Part shown: piece by piece, positions 38,472-47,601 of the stretch
Position numbering within the stretch: position 1 is the first letter of the stretch
How the letters are laid out: each line of letters opens with the position of its first letter
Origin: Nostoc sp. RI_552
GTDB lineage: Bacteria > Cyanobacteriota > Cyanobacteriia > Cyanobacteriales > Nostocaceae
Length of the DNA stretch: 64,000 nt
Assembly (NCBI GenBank): GCA_016124525.1
Contig: WGNO01000014.1
Coordinates: 1-64,000 of the forward strand
Direction of reading: 5' to 3'
The notes under the pieces: model-generated
Seen by the model: the letters and a program-made list of their open reading frames with translations, nothing else
What the model was told of the DNA's origin: nothing
Database searches by the model: none
Position numbers and translations under genes: made by a program

Positions 38472-39245
38472 GCTTCGTCTCTATGTTTCTGTTTTTTTTG
38501 GCTCCAAGCACTCACAAGAGGCGATTTACCGCTTCTGTGGGTTGATTGCTCTTGGGTTGGGAATGGAAGGTGCCCACAATTTATTTGTTAAAATCCAATA
38601 TATTACATGGATGAGTGCCTTCAGTAGATATCCAGTTTACCGCCAATGGCAAAGGACTTGACAATTTACCGCAATAACTTTACCTATTCAAACTCCAACT
38701 CGTTACAATAACTTAAGCAATCTTGTTTTTCTCACTTTAAAGGTCTAACACCGTGATATCCTGGTTTTCAACTAGGGACCCTTGCTATGAATTCTTCTGC
38801 TCTTGGAACTGTCTGCCTTGTGGGACGTAGAATGAGTGCTACCCTAGCACGAAGCCACACTTTAACTGTTCTGATTGCAGTCCATCTGCATCACAGTACA
38901 TCCAAGGCAATTGACAACCCACTTTAACCAAATATTTGTTTATTTGAAAACCTTGACAATTACACCATGCTGAAGTGTAGATACTCCTTTTTTCCACTGG
39001 ACACGAGGTTGTTGTACAATAGCATTATATACTTCTATATATAGGTGGGAAACAATGGCATCAATGCTACTAAGTTTCAACATTGTTTAACTTAAGGTAA
39101 TCTAGAAAGTAAAAAGACTATATTCGTAAAAGTAACCAAAAATTAAAAAATTATTGAAAATCTGCAATCAGTATTTGGATAAGTAAGTATAAATTGTAAG
39201 TTGTTGAGAACAGTTACACGTGACCGCTTAAAGGAGAAAGCCAGT
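38472..39245. other. Divergent spacer between tig and asd, candidate structured RNA inside
   Basis: A 45-codon frame from ATG 38787 lacks good features and is not called. At 38835-38869 GTGCTA pairs with TAGCAC across a CCC loop, enclosed by TGTGG and CCACA. Near 39035 lie several TATATA-type -10 candidates for asd. No other feature seen. Confidence 0.35.
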
Positions 39246-40298
39246 TTGTCGAAATCCTATCGTATAGCTATTTTGGGAGCCACTGGTGCTGTTGGCACAG
39301 AGTTGCTGGAATTACTGGAAAGCCGTAACTTTCCGGTGGGAGAATTGAAGCTATTGGCATCAGAGCGGAGTGTGGGGCGATGGCTGCGGTTTAAAGGTGA
39401 GGATTTGCCAGTAGAATTAGTCAGCCATCGCACCTTAGAAAACTTAGATTTATTGCTAGCTAGTGCTGGTGGTTCCACATCTAAGACTTGGGCAGCCGTT
39501 GCCGTAGAAAAAGGCGCAGTGGTAATAGATAATTCCAGCGCCTTTCGGATGAAACCGGAAGTTCCCTTAGTAGTCCCAGAAGTGAATCCCTTAGCGGCTG
39601 CTAACCACCAAGGTATTATCGCCAACCCCAACTGCACAACAATTTTGATGACGGTGGCAATTTGGCCATTGCATCAAATAAGTCCCATCAAAAGGATTGT
39701 AGCCTCAACCTATCAATCAGCCAGTGGTGCAGGTGCCAAAGCAATGGCAGAAGTGAAAACCCAAGCAAGGGCTATCTTACAGGGACAGGAGCCACTGGCT
39801 GAAGTTTTGCCTTATCCGTTGGCGTTTAACTTATTTCCACATAACTCGCCCTTAAATGATTTAGGTTATTGTGAGGAAGAAATGAAAATGGTCAACGAAA
39901 CTCGTAAAATTTTTGGCGACCAACAGGTTAGAATTAGTGCTACTTGTATCCGGGTTCCCGTACTGCGTGCCCATTCGGAAGCAATTAATCTGGAATTTGA
40001 AAGTCCATTTAGTGCAGATGCAGCCAGAGAAATTTTAAGTTGCGCTCCTGGAGTAAAATTAATAGAAGATTGGAAAAATAATTACTTTCCCATGCCTATG
40101 GAAGCTACCGGTCAAGATGAGGTTCTAGTGGGTAGAATTCGTCAAGATATTTCTCATCCATGCGGCTTAGAACTTTGGTTGTGTGGTGACCAAATCCGTA
40201 AAGGCGCAGCGCTGAATGCAGTACAAATCGCCGAGTTATTAGTAGAAAGAAATCTACTCAAACCCGCAAAAGCATACGTTTCGAGTGAAACAGAATAG
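39246..40298 (+). CDS. asd: Aspartate-semialdehyde dehydrogenase
   Basis: Asd reduces aspartyl phosphate to the semialdehyde, the branch point to lysine and threonine. The 350-aa protein has the NADP motif LGATGAVGTELLELL, the catalytic Cys in ANPNCTTILM, and the His in RVPVLRAHSEAI. The frame opens at 39201, but the TTG at 39246 follows AAGGAG by 9 bases and gives the usual start (MSKSYRIAILGATG). It is followed by dapA, the next enzyme of the pathway. Confidence 0.95.
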   Translation: MSKSYRIAILGATGAVGTELLELLESRNFPVGELKLLASERSVGRWLRFKGEDLPVELVSHRTLENLDLLLASAGGSTSKTWAAVAVEKGAVVIDNSSAFRMKPEVPLVVPEVNPLAAANHQGIIANPNCTTILMTVAIWPLHQISPIKRIVASTYQSASGAGAKAMAEVKTQARAILQGQEPLAEVLPYPLAFNLFPHNSPLNDLGYCEEEMKMVNETRKIFGDQQVRISATCIRVPVLRAHSEAINLEFESPFSADAAREILSCAPGVKLIEDWKNNYFPMPMEATGQDEVLVGRIRQDISHPCGLELWLCGDQIRKGAALNAVQIAELLVERNLLKPAKAYVSSETE

Positions 40299-40446
40299 CC
40301 AATTAAATTTTAGGTATTTAACGCTATGAAGATAGATAAAATACATATCTGTAAAATACCATTGAAACAAATTGAGCAATAGGTTATCAAAATAGAGAAC
40401 CACCGAGAAATCAAAAACCAAGAGGCTAATTAGGAGTGAAAACAGG

Positions 40447-41331
40447 GTGGGAGAATTTGGCAGAGTTTTAACCGCTATGATTACGCCGTTCAAAGCAGAT
40501 GGTAGTGTCAATTATGATGTAGCCGCAGAACTGGCAGCACATCTAGCTAACAACGGCACAGATACATTGGTGGTATGTGGGACAACAGGAGAATCCCCCA
40601 CCCTGACTTGGGAAGAGGAATACCAGTTGTTTGTGGAAGTATTGCAGTCCGTGGCAGGGAAGGCTAAGGTGATAGCAGGATGTGGTTCTAATTCCACCAA
40701 AGAAGCGATCACAGCTACCGAAAAAGCTGCTAAGATAGGAGTACATGGTTCATTACAAGTTGTACCCTATTACAACAAACCTCCACAAGCAGGTCTCTAC
40801 CAGCATTTTCAAGCAATAGCCCAAGCTTGCCCAGAATTACCATTACTGTTATATAACGTCCCTGGACGTACAGGTCAAAACCTCAGTCCAGAAACTGTTG
40901 CTCGGTTGGCGGAAATTAACAATATTATTGGCATTAAAGAAGCTAGTGGAAATCTAGATCAGGCAAGTGAAATTCGTCGCTTGACACCAAAAGAATTTCA
41001 GATTTACTCTGGAGATGATTCTCTGACTTTGCCCTTGTTAGCAATCGGGGCAACCGGGGTTGTGAGCGTGGCTTCTCATCTGGTAGGCAATCAACTACAG
41101 CAGATGATCCAAGCTTTTAGTGCCGGAGGAATTGCCATTGCCAGCCAAATTCATCTACAACTATTTCCGTTGTTTAAAGCTTTATTTTTAACTACAAATC
41201 CCATTCCGGTTAAACAAGCATTGAAACTTAAAGGTTGGGAAGTTGGCTCAACTCGTCTGCCGCTATGCAAAGCTGACTCAGATGTTACTGATAAGTTAAA
41301 GGCAGTGCTGGAAAAACTTGATTTAACCTAG
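40447..41331 (+). CDS. dapA: 4-hydroxy-tetrahydrodipicolinate synthase
   Basis: DapA condenses pyruvate with aspartate semialdehyde. The 294-aa TIM-barrel protein has the TTGESPTL loop, YNVPGRTG with the catalytic Tyr, and the Schiff-base Lys in IGIKEASGN. It starts at GTG 40447, with TAGGAG upstream. It lies 148 bp after asd, so probably in the same operon. Confidence 0.96.
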   Translation: MGEFGRVLTAMITPFKADGSVNYDVAAELAAHLANNGTDTLVVCGTTGESPTLTWEEEYQLFVEVLQSVAGKAKVIAGCGSNSTKEAITATEKAAKIGVHGSLQVVPYYNKPPQAGLYQHFQAIAQACPELPLLLYNVPGRTGQNLSPETVARLAEINNIIGIKEASGNLDQASEIRRLTPKEFQIYSGDDSLTLPLLAIGATGVVSVASHLVGNQLQQMIQAFSAGGIAIASQIHLQLFPLFKALFLTTNPIPVKQALKLKGWEVGSTRLPLCKADSDVTDKLKAVLEKLDLT

Positions 41332-41693
41332 ACAGTAGTTCGTTGAATACTGACCAGTTTGTAGTTGCTAAATATGTATATCAGCAATGAAAATAATTCT
41401 AACTGGTTTGCACTTTAAATTTGTAGGTTCAAACTGTTATAAATGTATTATTATTTTGTAGTTGAGTAAGGTATGAGATTTAATAATCAACAGATGGAGA
41501 CAGATAAAATAAATTTGTATTTGATGAAAATGAGTAGAGTTGTATATGTGAAACCATTTTATTAAAGAAAAAACTAAATATATCAAGGCAAAATTAGCTG
41601 TTTTAACATCAAAAGCTAGAATTTTCTTTGATAAAAAGATTGCTAACTTTTAATTTATTAAAGCTGAAAAACCAAGAACAATCTAAGGAGAAA
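41332..41693. other. Spacer before the ribonuclease J gene, nothing distinctive seen
   Basis: Very AT-rich. Codons 41628-41693 are open but a strong AAGGAG right before ATG 41694 makes them leader rather than protein. Confidence 0.5.
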
Positions 41694-43466
41694 ATGGTAA
41701 GTAACGAAACTAAGTCTGCCCTCAAAATTATTCCGTTGGGCGGTTTGCATGAAATTGGCAAAAATACCTGTGTTTTTGAGTACGAAGACGAAATTGTCCT
41801 TTTAGATGCGGGATTAGCCTTTCCGACGGAAGGAATGTTGGGGGTGAATATTGTCCTACCAGATACAACTTATCTACGGGAAAATCGGCAGAAAATTAAA
41901 GGGATGATAGTCACCCACGGTCATGAAGACCATATCGGTGGTATCGCTTTTCATCTCAAGCAATTTGACATACCTGTGATTTATGGACCCAGACTGGCAA
42001 TGGCAATGCTAGAGGGTAAATTAGAAGAAGCAGGGGTACGCGATCGCACTGAATTAAGATCAGTTAAACCGCGTGATGTAGTGCGTATTGGTCAACATTT
42101 CTTTGTGGAATACATCCGCAATACCCATTCCATTGCAGATAGCTTTACAGTGGCGATTCATACGCCTTTAGGTGTAGTCATCCACACAGGAGACTTTAAA
42201 ATTGACCATACACCTGTAGATGGCGAAAACTTTGACTTGCAAAGGTTAGCAGAACACGGTGAACAAGGTGTACTTTGTTTATTGAGTGATTCAACCAACG
42301 CAGAAGTACCAGGATATACACCTTCGGAACGCTCAGTTTACCCCAATCTAGACCGGGAATTTGGTCAAGCTACCGGGCGCTTATTTGTCACCACTTTTGC
42401 TTCCAGCGTGCATCGCATCAATATTATTTTGCAGTTGGCACAGAAGCATAACCGTGTGGTATCGGTTGTTGGTCGTTCTATGCTGAATTTGATTGCTCAT
42501 GCCCGCAATTTAGGTTACATCAAATGTGATGACAGTCTATTCCAGCCACTGCAAGCAGCGCGTAATCTTCCAGATGAAAAAGTAGTTATTTTGACCACAG
42601 GCTCTCAGGGTGAGGCAATGGCAGCTATGACCCGCATTGCCAACAAAGAACATTCCCAAATCAAAATTCGGCCAGGAGATACGGTACTATTTTCTGCGAA
42701 CCCAATTCCTGGTAATACTATCGCTGTGGTCAACACCATCGATAAATTGATGCTTCAAGGAGCAAAAGTGGTCTATGGACGGGAAAAAGGTATTCATGTC
42801 TCTGGTCACGGCTGTCAGGAAGACCAAAAATTGATGATTGCCTTAACCCGTCCCAAGTTCTTTGTGCCATTTCACGGTGAACATCGCATGCTAGTGAAGC
42901 ACTCGGAAACGGCTCAGAGTATGGGCATTCCTGCAGAAAATATCGTAATTATCCAAAATGGCAACATAGTAGAACTAACACAAGATTCTATTAGTGTTGC
43001 AGGTACAGTACCATCTGGCATAGAACTTGTGGATACTACTAGTTCTGGCATGGTCAGCGCCAAAGTGTTGCAAGAAAGGCAACAGATGTCAGCAGAAGGC
43101 ATTATCACTATCGCCGCAGCCATTGATTGGAATGGCAAACTTCTGGCGAAACCAGAAACTCATCTCCGGGGTGTGGTGACTAGTGTAGAGCGATCGCTGA
43201 TCCAAAAATGGGTACAACAGCGAATTGAAGAAATACTCACTGTGCGTTGGACAGAATTCGCCCAGCCTCGGGAAGGCGAAAGAACAGAAGTAGACTGGGG
43301 TGGATTGCAGGGAATGTTAGAACGAGAATTGCAACGTTCTATCCGTCGGGAATTACAATGCCAAGCAACTGTGACATTGTTGATGCAAATTCCTGAAGAA
43401 CCACCTGTAAAAGTTGCCGATGGTAGAAGACGGCGCACTCGCACTACTGCTCAGGTAGCATCTTAA
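41694..43466 (+). CDS. rnj: Ribonuclease J
   Basis: RNase J is a 5'-exo/endonuclease for mRNA decay and rRNA maturation. The 590-aa metallo-beta-lactamase/beta-CASP protein has THGHEDHIGG, the second metal ligands HTGDFKID and LSDSTNAEVPG, the beta-CASP VSVVGRSML and TTGSQGEAMAAM, and the C-terminal domain. The ATG at 41694 follows AAGGAG. It ends at an intrinsic terminator. Confidence 0.95.
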   Translation: MVSNETKSALKIIPLGGLHEIGKNTCVFEYEDEIVLLDAGLAFPTEGMLGVNIVLPDTTYLRENRQKIKGMIVTHGHEDHIGGIAFHLKQFDIPVIYGPRLAMAMLEGKLEEAGVRDRTELRSVKPRDVVRIGQHFFVEYIRNTHSIADSFTVAIHTPLGVVIHTGDFKIDHTPVDGENFDLQRLAEHGEQGVLCLLSDSTNAEVPGYTPSERSVYPNLDREFGQATGRLFVTTFASSVHRINIILQLAQKHNRVVSVVGRSMLNLIAHARNLGYIKCDDSLFQPLQAARNLPDEKVVILTTGSQGEAMAAMTRIANKEHSQIKIRPGDTVLFSANPIPGNTIAVVNTIDKLMLQGAKVVYGREKGIHVSGHGCQEDQKLMIALTRPKFFVPFHGEHRMLVKHSETAQSMGIPAENIVIIQNGNIVELTQDSISVAGTVPSGIELVDTTSSGMVSAKVLQERQQMSAEGIITIAAAIDWNGKLLAKPETHLRGVVTSVERSLIQKWVQQRIEEILTVRWTEFAQPREGERTEVDWGGLQGMLERELQRSIRRELQCQATVTLLMQIPEEPPVKVADGRRRRTRTTAQVAS

Positions 43467-43504
43467 TCAATAATTAGCGTCACCCTCAAGGGTGCATCTG
43501 TACG

Positions 43505-43532
43505 AAAAAAGCCTGCTTAGACAGGCTTTTTT
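43505..43532 (+). terminator. Rho-independent terminator after rnj
   Basis: AAAAAAGCCTG pairs with CAGGCTTTTTT across CTTAGA; the T-run completes a strong terminator about 40 bp after the stop. The remaining spacer to 43934 holds nothing else I can name. Confidence 0.9.
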
Positions 43533-43934
43533 CGTCATGACATTTAGCGTGAAGGCAAACAAAACCCCTAGACTGCTATTACCTTCACACATTACAACGA
43601 CTATTTTTATTTCTGATATTTCTACCTAGCCCAAGCCCTGTAGAATTTGTGTATATGAAGTTATGTAACAATTAGATTTAAACCTGTCCAATGACAGATG
43701 ACTTCATTAAAATTTAAAGTGTGTCAAGTTATAAACAAGATTAGATGATTACACCCCCGATGCTGCGAAAATTGCGATTAACTTGACGTAGTAATAAATT
43801 GGATTCTGACGTAAGTGGCTACTGTAAAACCTATTGTAACTCGGTCAGTAAACAATTTTTTCGGGAAAGGTAATTATTAGGTTGTATACATTCATCAGAA
43901 AGGTGAATAACCTCATTAACATAGAGGATTGATC

Positions 43935-44312
43935 ATGAAGGTATTTGACAATACCACAAAAAAGTTTTTTTTGGCAAGCTGGGTATCGGTTAATCAAACA
44001 GAGACTAGTAAAGCTCCTGTGACCCAGTTACACCATTCGGCTCCTCAGTCTAACGGTGATATTCTCCAACCCCTGCGGCAGAGGATAGAAAATATTGAAA
44101 TTAATAATCCTCAACTAGCTCACCGCTTGTGCAAACTCATTCCTGCTCAATGTCCCTTTGAGCGTGATGTCAAATTATTCGGGAAAACTCTGTTTCACAT
44201 TCCGCCTATGTGTAAACTCAATCCTTTGTTTGAAGAAGTGGTTGGTTTACGCTTCCGAGCGCTGTGCTACCTTGCGGACCAATGTGGTGAAGATATATCG
44301 CATTACTGCTAA
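43935..44312 (+). CDS. Mo-dependent nitrogenase C-terminal domain protein
   Basis: The 125-aa protein has the C-terminal block IENPQLAHRLCKLIPAQCP-like (IEINNPQLAHRLCKLIPAQC), FERDVKLFGKTLFHIPPMC and LNPLFEEVVGLRFRALCYLA, which defines the Mo-dependent nitrogenase C-terminal family found as small stand-alone proteins in cyanobacteria. Function is unknown; the name comes from a fusion, not from nitrogen fixation itself. ATG 43935 has AGAGGA upstream. Confidence 0.8.
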   Translation: MKVFDNTTKKFFLASWVSVNQTETSKAPVTQLHHSAPQSNGDILQPLRQRIENIEINNPQLAHRLCKLIPAQCPFERDVKLFGKTLFHIPPMCKLNPLFEEVVGLRFRALCYLADQCGEDISHYC

Positions 44313-44351
44313 TACTAAGTGTTGAATAAAATATCCTGAATCAAAAGTTAA

Positions 44352-44382
44352 GAGTTAGGAGTTGATAATTAACTCCTAACTC
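44352..44382. terminator. Bidirectional terminator hairpin
   Basis: GAGTTAGGAGTT (44352-44363) pairs perfectly with AACTCCTAACTC (44371-44382) between two convergent genes, with T-rich sequence on the plus side. Confidence 0.7.
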
Positions 44383-44406
44383 GTTTGCATTTTTAATTTG
44401 TAATTT

Positions 44407-46365
44407 TTAATTTTTTCTAAGTTGCCATTTTTGGATGGCTTCTTGAGCGTCTTCGTAAACGGCCGTGAGTTCTGGGACTAAAGTAGCCGTTTCAATTGCT
44501 CCCTGAATATCGCCTTGGTCAGCTCGACTCTTAGCCAAGTCCAAAATTTTTTCACTCCATTCATTAATATATTTTTGGGCGCTATCAAATCCTAGTTGAC
44601 CCGGTGGAACTCTTCTAGCGACTTCGATAGCACGATTATATGTTGATGCTTGTCCGGGACGAATTAAGGCTTGAGCTGCATCTAAAACAGTTTGATTACC
44701 CAGATATTGTTGAGCTTCTAATTGCCATTGGCTAATTGCTGCTTGTGCTTCAGGATAAAGGGCTTGGTCTGGGGAAACTAATTGAGCAGCGGCAATAGCA
44801 TTTGTATATTCTTTTTCCTGGGCGCGACTTTCTGCTAAGTCTAGAATCATACGACTCCAAATTTTAATATTGTCCTGAGCTTGTTCGTAAAGTGGTTCAC
44901 CTGGTTGAATTTTACTGGCGGTAGCGATCGCCTGGGCTAAATCACTAGCTTGAGTTGGTCTCAGAGAGATTTTTGCTAAGTCTAACAGTGCTTGACTTTG
45001 CTTTTGAGATTCAGAATTAGAGGCGATTTGGGCATTAGATTGGTTTTCTGCCCTCAGGGTGGTTGGTGATGTTTCAGAAACAGAGCCAGCATTGGGCTCA
45101 GGGACAGCAGTAGTGGCTAATGGGCGTGATATTTCTTTAACTTGCAAAAATTTCGCCTGATTGCGGAGAACAACCACAGAAATTAAAGCTACTACCAATA
45201 AAGTGCCGCCTCCCCAAAATAAAAACTGTTTCCATAGTGGGCTGTCTGCTTGATTATTAGAGTACCGCGAAGGATTAGGTTGGCGCGCATTGGGAATGAA
45301 TCTTGCCCCCGTGGCCTTGTCGCCGTTGACGTGGTTTTGTTGTTTCAAGTCCTGCTGTTGAGCCGAGGTAGATAGTGGTTGTTCTTCCAATTGGCCAATA
45401 GCTGGGATGAGGTTTGACAAATTCACTGACTGAGATTGATTAGCGAGAGTAGTTTCCAAACCTTGATGTTTTTCCCAGACAGTCGTCTTTTGAGTCTTGG
45501 CTAAATTTTTGGAGGTTGTTATCCCCAGAGGAGGGGCTGTAAGTGCAACAGCAAAAGTTTCCTCTGGAAAAATAACTGGTTCGCTTCCACTGGTTTGTAT
45601 AACATTGGAAATTAGTTGATTGTACTTAGGCAACTCCAACTGCGGCAGTATTGGTGGTGATTTAGATGGAAATATCGTTACAGGGTTTTGTGTAGGTCGC
45701 CAGTAGTGTTGACATAGTTCCGGGGTGAGGAGACTTAAATAGTTTTCTAGATCAGTCAAGTTACTGGCATTACCAGAACGTAAAGCCTCTAGTAATGCAG
45801 CTGTAAAGAATCCGTGACCTAGTTCGCTACTTTCATGAGAGAATTGATCTGATTGGCAAGAAAGAATTGTGGCTGTTTGTAGTTCTTTAGCAAGCTCTAT
45901 GATTTCTAGCCCAACGGGACTGCTTGCTTGAGTGCCAAAAGCACGATTGATGTCAAACAACAGCAGTGTATTAATTTCAGCCAGTTGCAGGCTTTGCATT
46001 AGTGAGCGCACTTCTATGCCAGTTTCTTCCACTAATTCTGGATTTGCTTCTACTGGCATTAGGTAGTCTTTCCCGTTGTAACTAAGCCCATAACCGCTAA
46101 AGAATAACCACAGATGGTCTTGCGGTTGCCAACAAGTTGCTGTCAAATCCTCCAGCAACATGAGAATATTTTGCTTAGTCGGATAGGTGGATCTTTGCCT
46201 GATTGGTGGTGAAGAATCACTTATCAACACACAGTGTTGCTGTACCAAGCCTCCTTCTTGAACCAAAAAGTTGTTTAGTACTTCGGCATCTGCTTGAGCG
46301 CAACGTAAAGGTTGAAATGACTGATATTGATTGATGCCAATTGTAATTGCCCAGTAATTTGCCAT
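44407..46365 (-). CDS. Membrane-anchored orthocaspase-like protein lacking the catalytic dyad
   Basis: The 652-aa protein begins with a caspase (C14) p20-like domain (residues 1-235: YWAITIGINQYQ...). The usual His of HFSGHG is Tyr (SGYG, Y92), and the usual Cys of DxCxSG is Asn (FDINRAFG, N140). A Ser/Gln-rich linker leads to one membrane helix (about 381-400) and then three about 60-residue repeats (ILDLAKSRA..G..QGAIETA; AIAAAQLVSP; EVARRVPPGQ) with helical hairpins. Y/N or Y/S orthocaspases are known in filamentous cyanobacteria and are thought non-proteolytic. The C-terminal repeats may bind partners. Cytosolic domain and membrane topology are inference. Confidence 0.85.
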   Translation of the reverse strand: MANYWAITIGINQYQSFQPLRCAQADAEVLNNFLVQEGGLVQQHCVLISDSSPPIRQRSTYPTKQNILMLLEDLTATCWQPQDHLWLFFSGYGLSYNGKDYLMPVEANPELVEETGIEVRSLMQSLQLAEINTLLLFDINRAFGTQASSPVGLEIIELAKELQTATILSCQSDQFSHESSELGHGFFTAALLEALRSGNASNLTDLENYLSLLTPELCQHYWRPTQNPVTIFPSKSPPILPQLELPKYNQLISNVIQTSGSEPVIFPEETFAVALTAPPLGITTSKNLAKTQKTTVWEKHQGLETTLANQSQSVNLSNLIPAIGQLEEQPLSTSAQQQDLKQQNHVNGDKATGARFIPNARQPNPSRYSNNQADSPLWKQFLFWGGGTLLVVALISVVVLRNQAKFLQVKEISRPLATTAVPEPNAGSVSETSPTTLRAENQSNAQIASNSESQKQSQALLDLAKISLRPTQASDLAQAIATASKIQPGEPLYEQAQDNIKIWSRMILDLAESRAQEKEYTNAIAAAQLVSPDQALYPEAQAAISQWQLEAQQYLGNQTVLDAAQALIRPGQASTYNRAIEVARRVPPGQLGFDSAQKYINEWSEKILDLAKSRADQGDIQGAIETATLVPELTAVYEDAQEAIQKWQLRKN

Positions 46366-46594
46366 CCCGCTCTTTGTAGGTTGTAGTTTTTTTGCCTAAA
46401 ATTGCGGTTGCCTTTGCTGAAAAAACAAAGCTAACCTATGTCTTATAATCTGTGGATAATATTATCGAGTTACTGAATTAGGAGCAGTTTTTATTACATT
46501 ATACTTCAATAATCATACTTATGAAAAATAAAGTTACAAGTTGTCAATAAGTAGTTATCAGGTTATGACCAAGACTATTGCTCATTAACGATCA

Positions 46595-47092
46595 TTGATC
46601 ATCTCTTTTCCATTTATTGGCCAAATTGCCAAAAAGATCCGGATCTTTCCGTTAATTGTTTTACTTTTATGTCCCATTTCTTTGTGGATATTAACAGAAG
46701 CGATTGCGCGGAGCGCAGTGCCGGAGGCAATCTCGCTCCAAATAGTTCGGGCTTATACTGCCAGAATTGATCTGAAAATTAACCGCATTGAAGACGAAAG
46801 CTCTGAAAGCATATTGCGGACAGCAGAAGCCATTTCACAGGCATCTGCTCAACTTAGCTTTGACAAAGACATATTAGGTACAAATGTTTCAGTAATCCTC
46901 ACTGCAGAAAGTTATGGCGAGATCCCTCCCGTTTTGGCTTTGGAAGTTAGCTCTCAGCAGTGGGGCACACGCCGTCCAAATTTGGGCAACTTACTTCAAA
47001 ACGGCGCGAACCCTGCTGTTGTTGGACAAGCAAACGGGAATTTCCCATACTGGTTAACTTTCCCCTACAATCTGCTCAAATTAGCCGGGTAA
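46595..47092 (+). CDS. Exported hypothetical protein carrying a dispersed coding repeat
   Basis: The frame (TTG start, no ATG available nearby) gives a hydrophobic N-terminus (FPLIVLLLCPISLWILTEAIA, about residues 18-38), then IARSAVPEAISL, which is translated from an inserted GCGATTGCGCGGAGCGCAG-type palindrome (46698-46736). The rest is a 110-aa soluble, helical then beta region (LRTAEAISQASAQLSFD; TNVSVILTAESYGEIPPVLALEV). No family recognised; a start error or truncated gene is possible. Confidence 0.5.
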   Translation: MIISFPFIGQIAKKIRIFPLIVLLLCPISLWILTEAIARSAVPEAISLQIVRAYTARIDLKINRIEDESSESILRTAEAISQASAQLSFDKDILGTNVSVILTAESYGEIPPVLALEVSSQQWGTRRPNLGNLLQNGANPAVVGQANGNFPYWLTFPYNLLKLAG

Positions 47093-47218
47093 GTAGGAAA
47101 GAAGCAAGGGAGTGAGGCGGGAAGGTAGTTTCCCAATAACCAATGAAAATCTCTATCTATAAAATGGAATTGATGGCTTAGAATGGAAAGGCTGTCAAGA
47201 ATTACGATGTCCGCTATT

Positions 47219-47392
47219 ATGGCTGTTCCTAAGAAGAAAACGTCCAAATCCAAACGAGATAAACGTCGCGCCACTTGGAGGCATAAAGCTACTGTTGAAG
47301 CTCAGAAGGCTCTTTCTCTCGGCAAGTCAATTTTGTCAGGACGTTCTACCTTTATCTATCCCACTACTGAAGAAGAGGAAGAAGAATCATAA
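47219..47392 (+). CDS. rpmF: 50S ribosomal protein L32
   Basis: The 57-aa product starts [20 protein letters not shown], the L32 signature, and ends with an acidic EEEEEES tail usual in cyanobacteria. The frame is open from 47183, but the ATG at 47219 is the family start. It is followed by a TnpB tail remnant starting only a few bases after the stop. Confidence 0.95.
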   Translation: MAVPKKKTSKSKRDKRRATWRHKATVEAQKALSLGKSILSGRSTFIYPTTEEEEEES

Positions 47393-47399
47393 AAAACCT

Positions 47400-47590
47400 C
47401 GCGGGAGTTTGGAAACCACTGGCTTGAAGCCAGTGGAGGAAAAACGATTAGGCCGGCTAAAAGGTGCAGTTTCTCTTCTCCTGTCTTGCCTAAGTTACAG
47501 GTTCATGTTGCAGAAATCCTCCATGAGCAAGTCGGGTCTATAAATAATGAAGAATCCCCACGCCTTTAGGCTGGGGAGTGTCAAATCAGT
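47400..47590 (+). mobile_element. TnpB tail remnant and IS200/IS605-type right end
   Basis: The frame GSLETTGLKPVEEKRLGRLK...SKSGL* (to about 47543) has the composition of TnpB tails. It is followed by AATCCCCACGCC-loop-GGCTGGGGAGTGTCAA (47552-47585), the best copy of the right-end hairpin in the window. It lies between rpmF and the aldehyde dehydrogenase. Confidence 0.6.
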
Positions 47591-47601
47591 GCTTTTGGGT
47601 T

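Noticed and set aside
43929-44312. Nitrogenase function from the name of the Mo-dependent nitrogenase C-terminal domain
   Set aside because: The protein is a stand-alone small domain without nitrogenase cofactor or subunit motifs; the name should not be read as nitrogen fixation.
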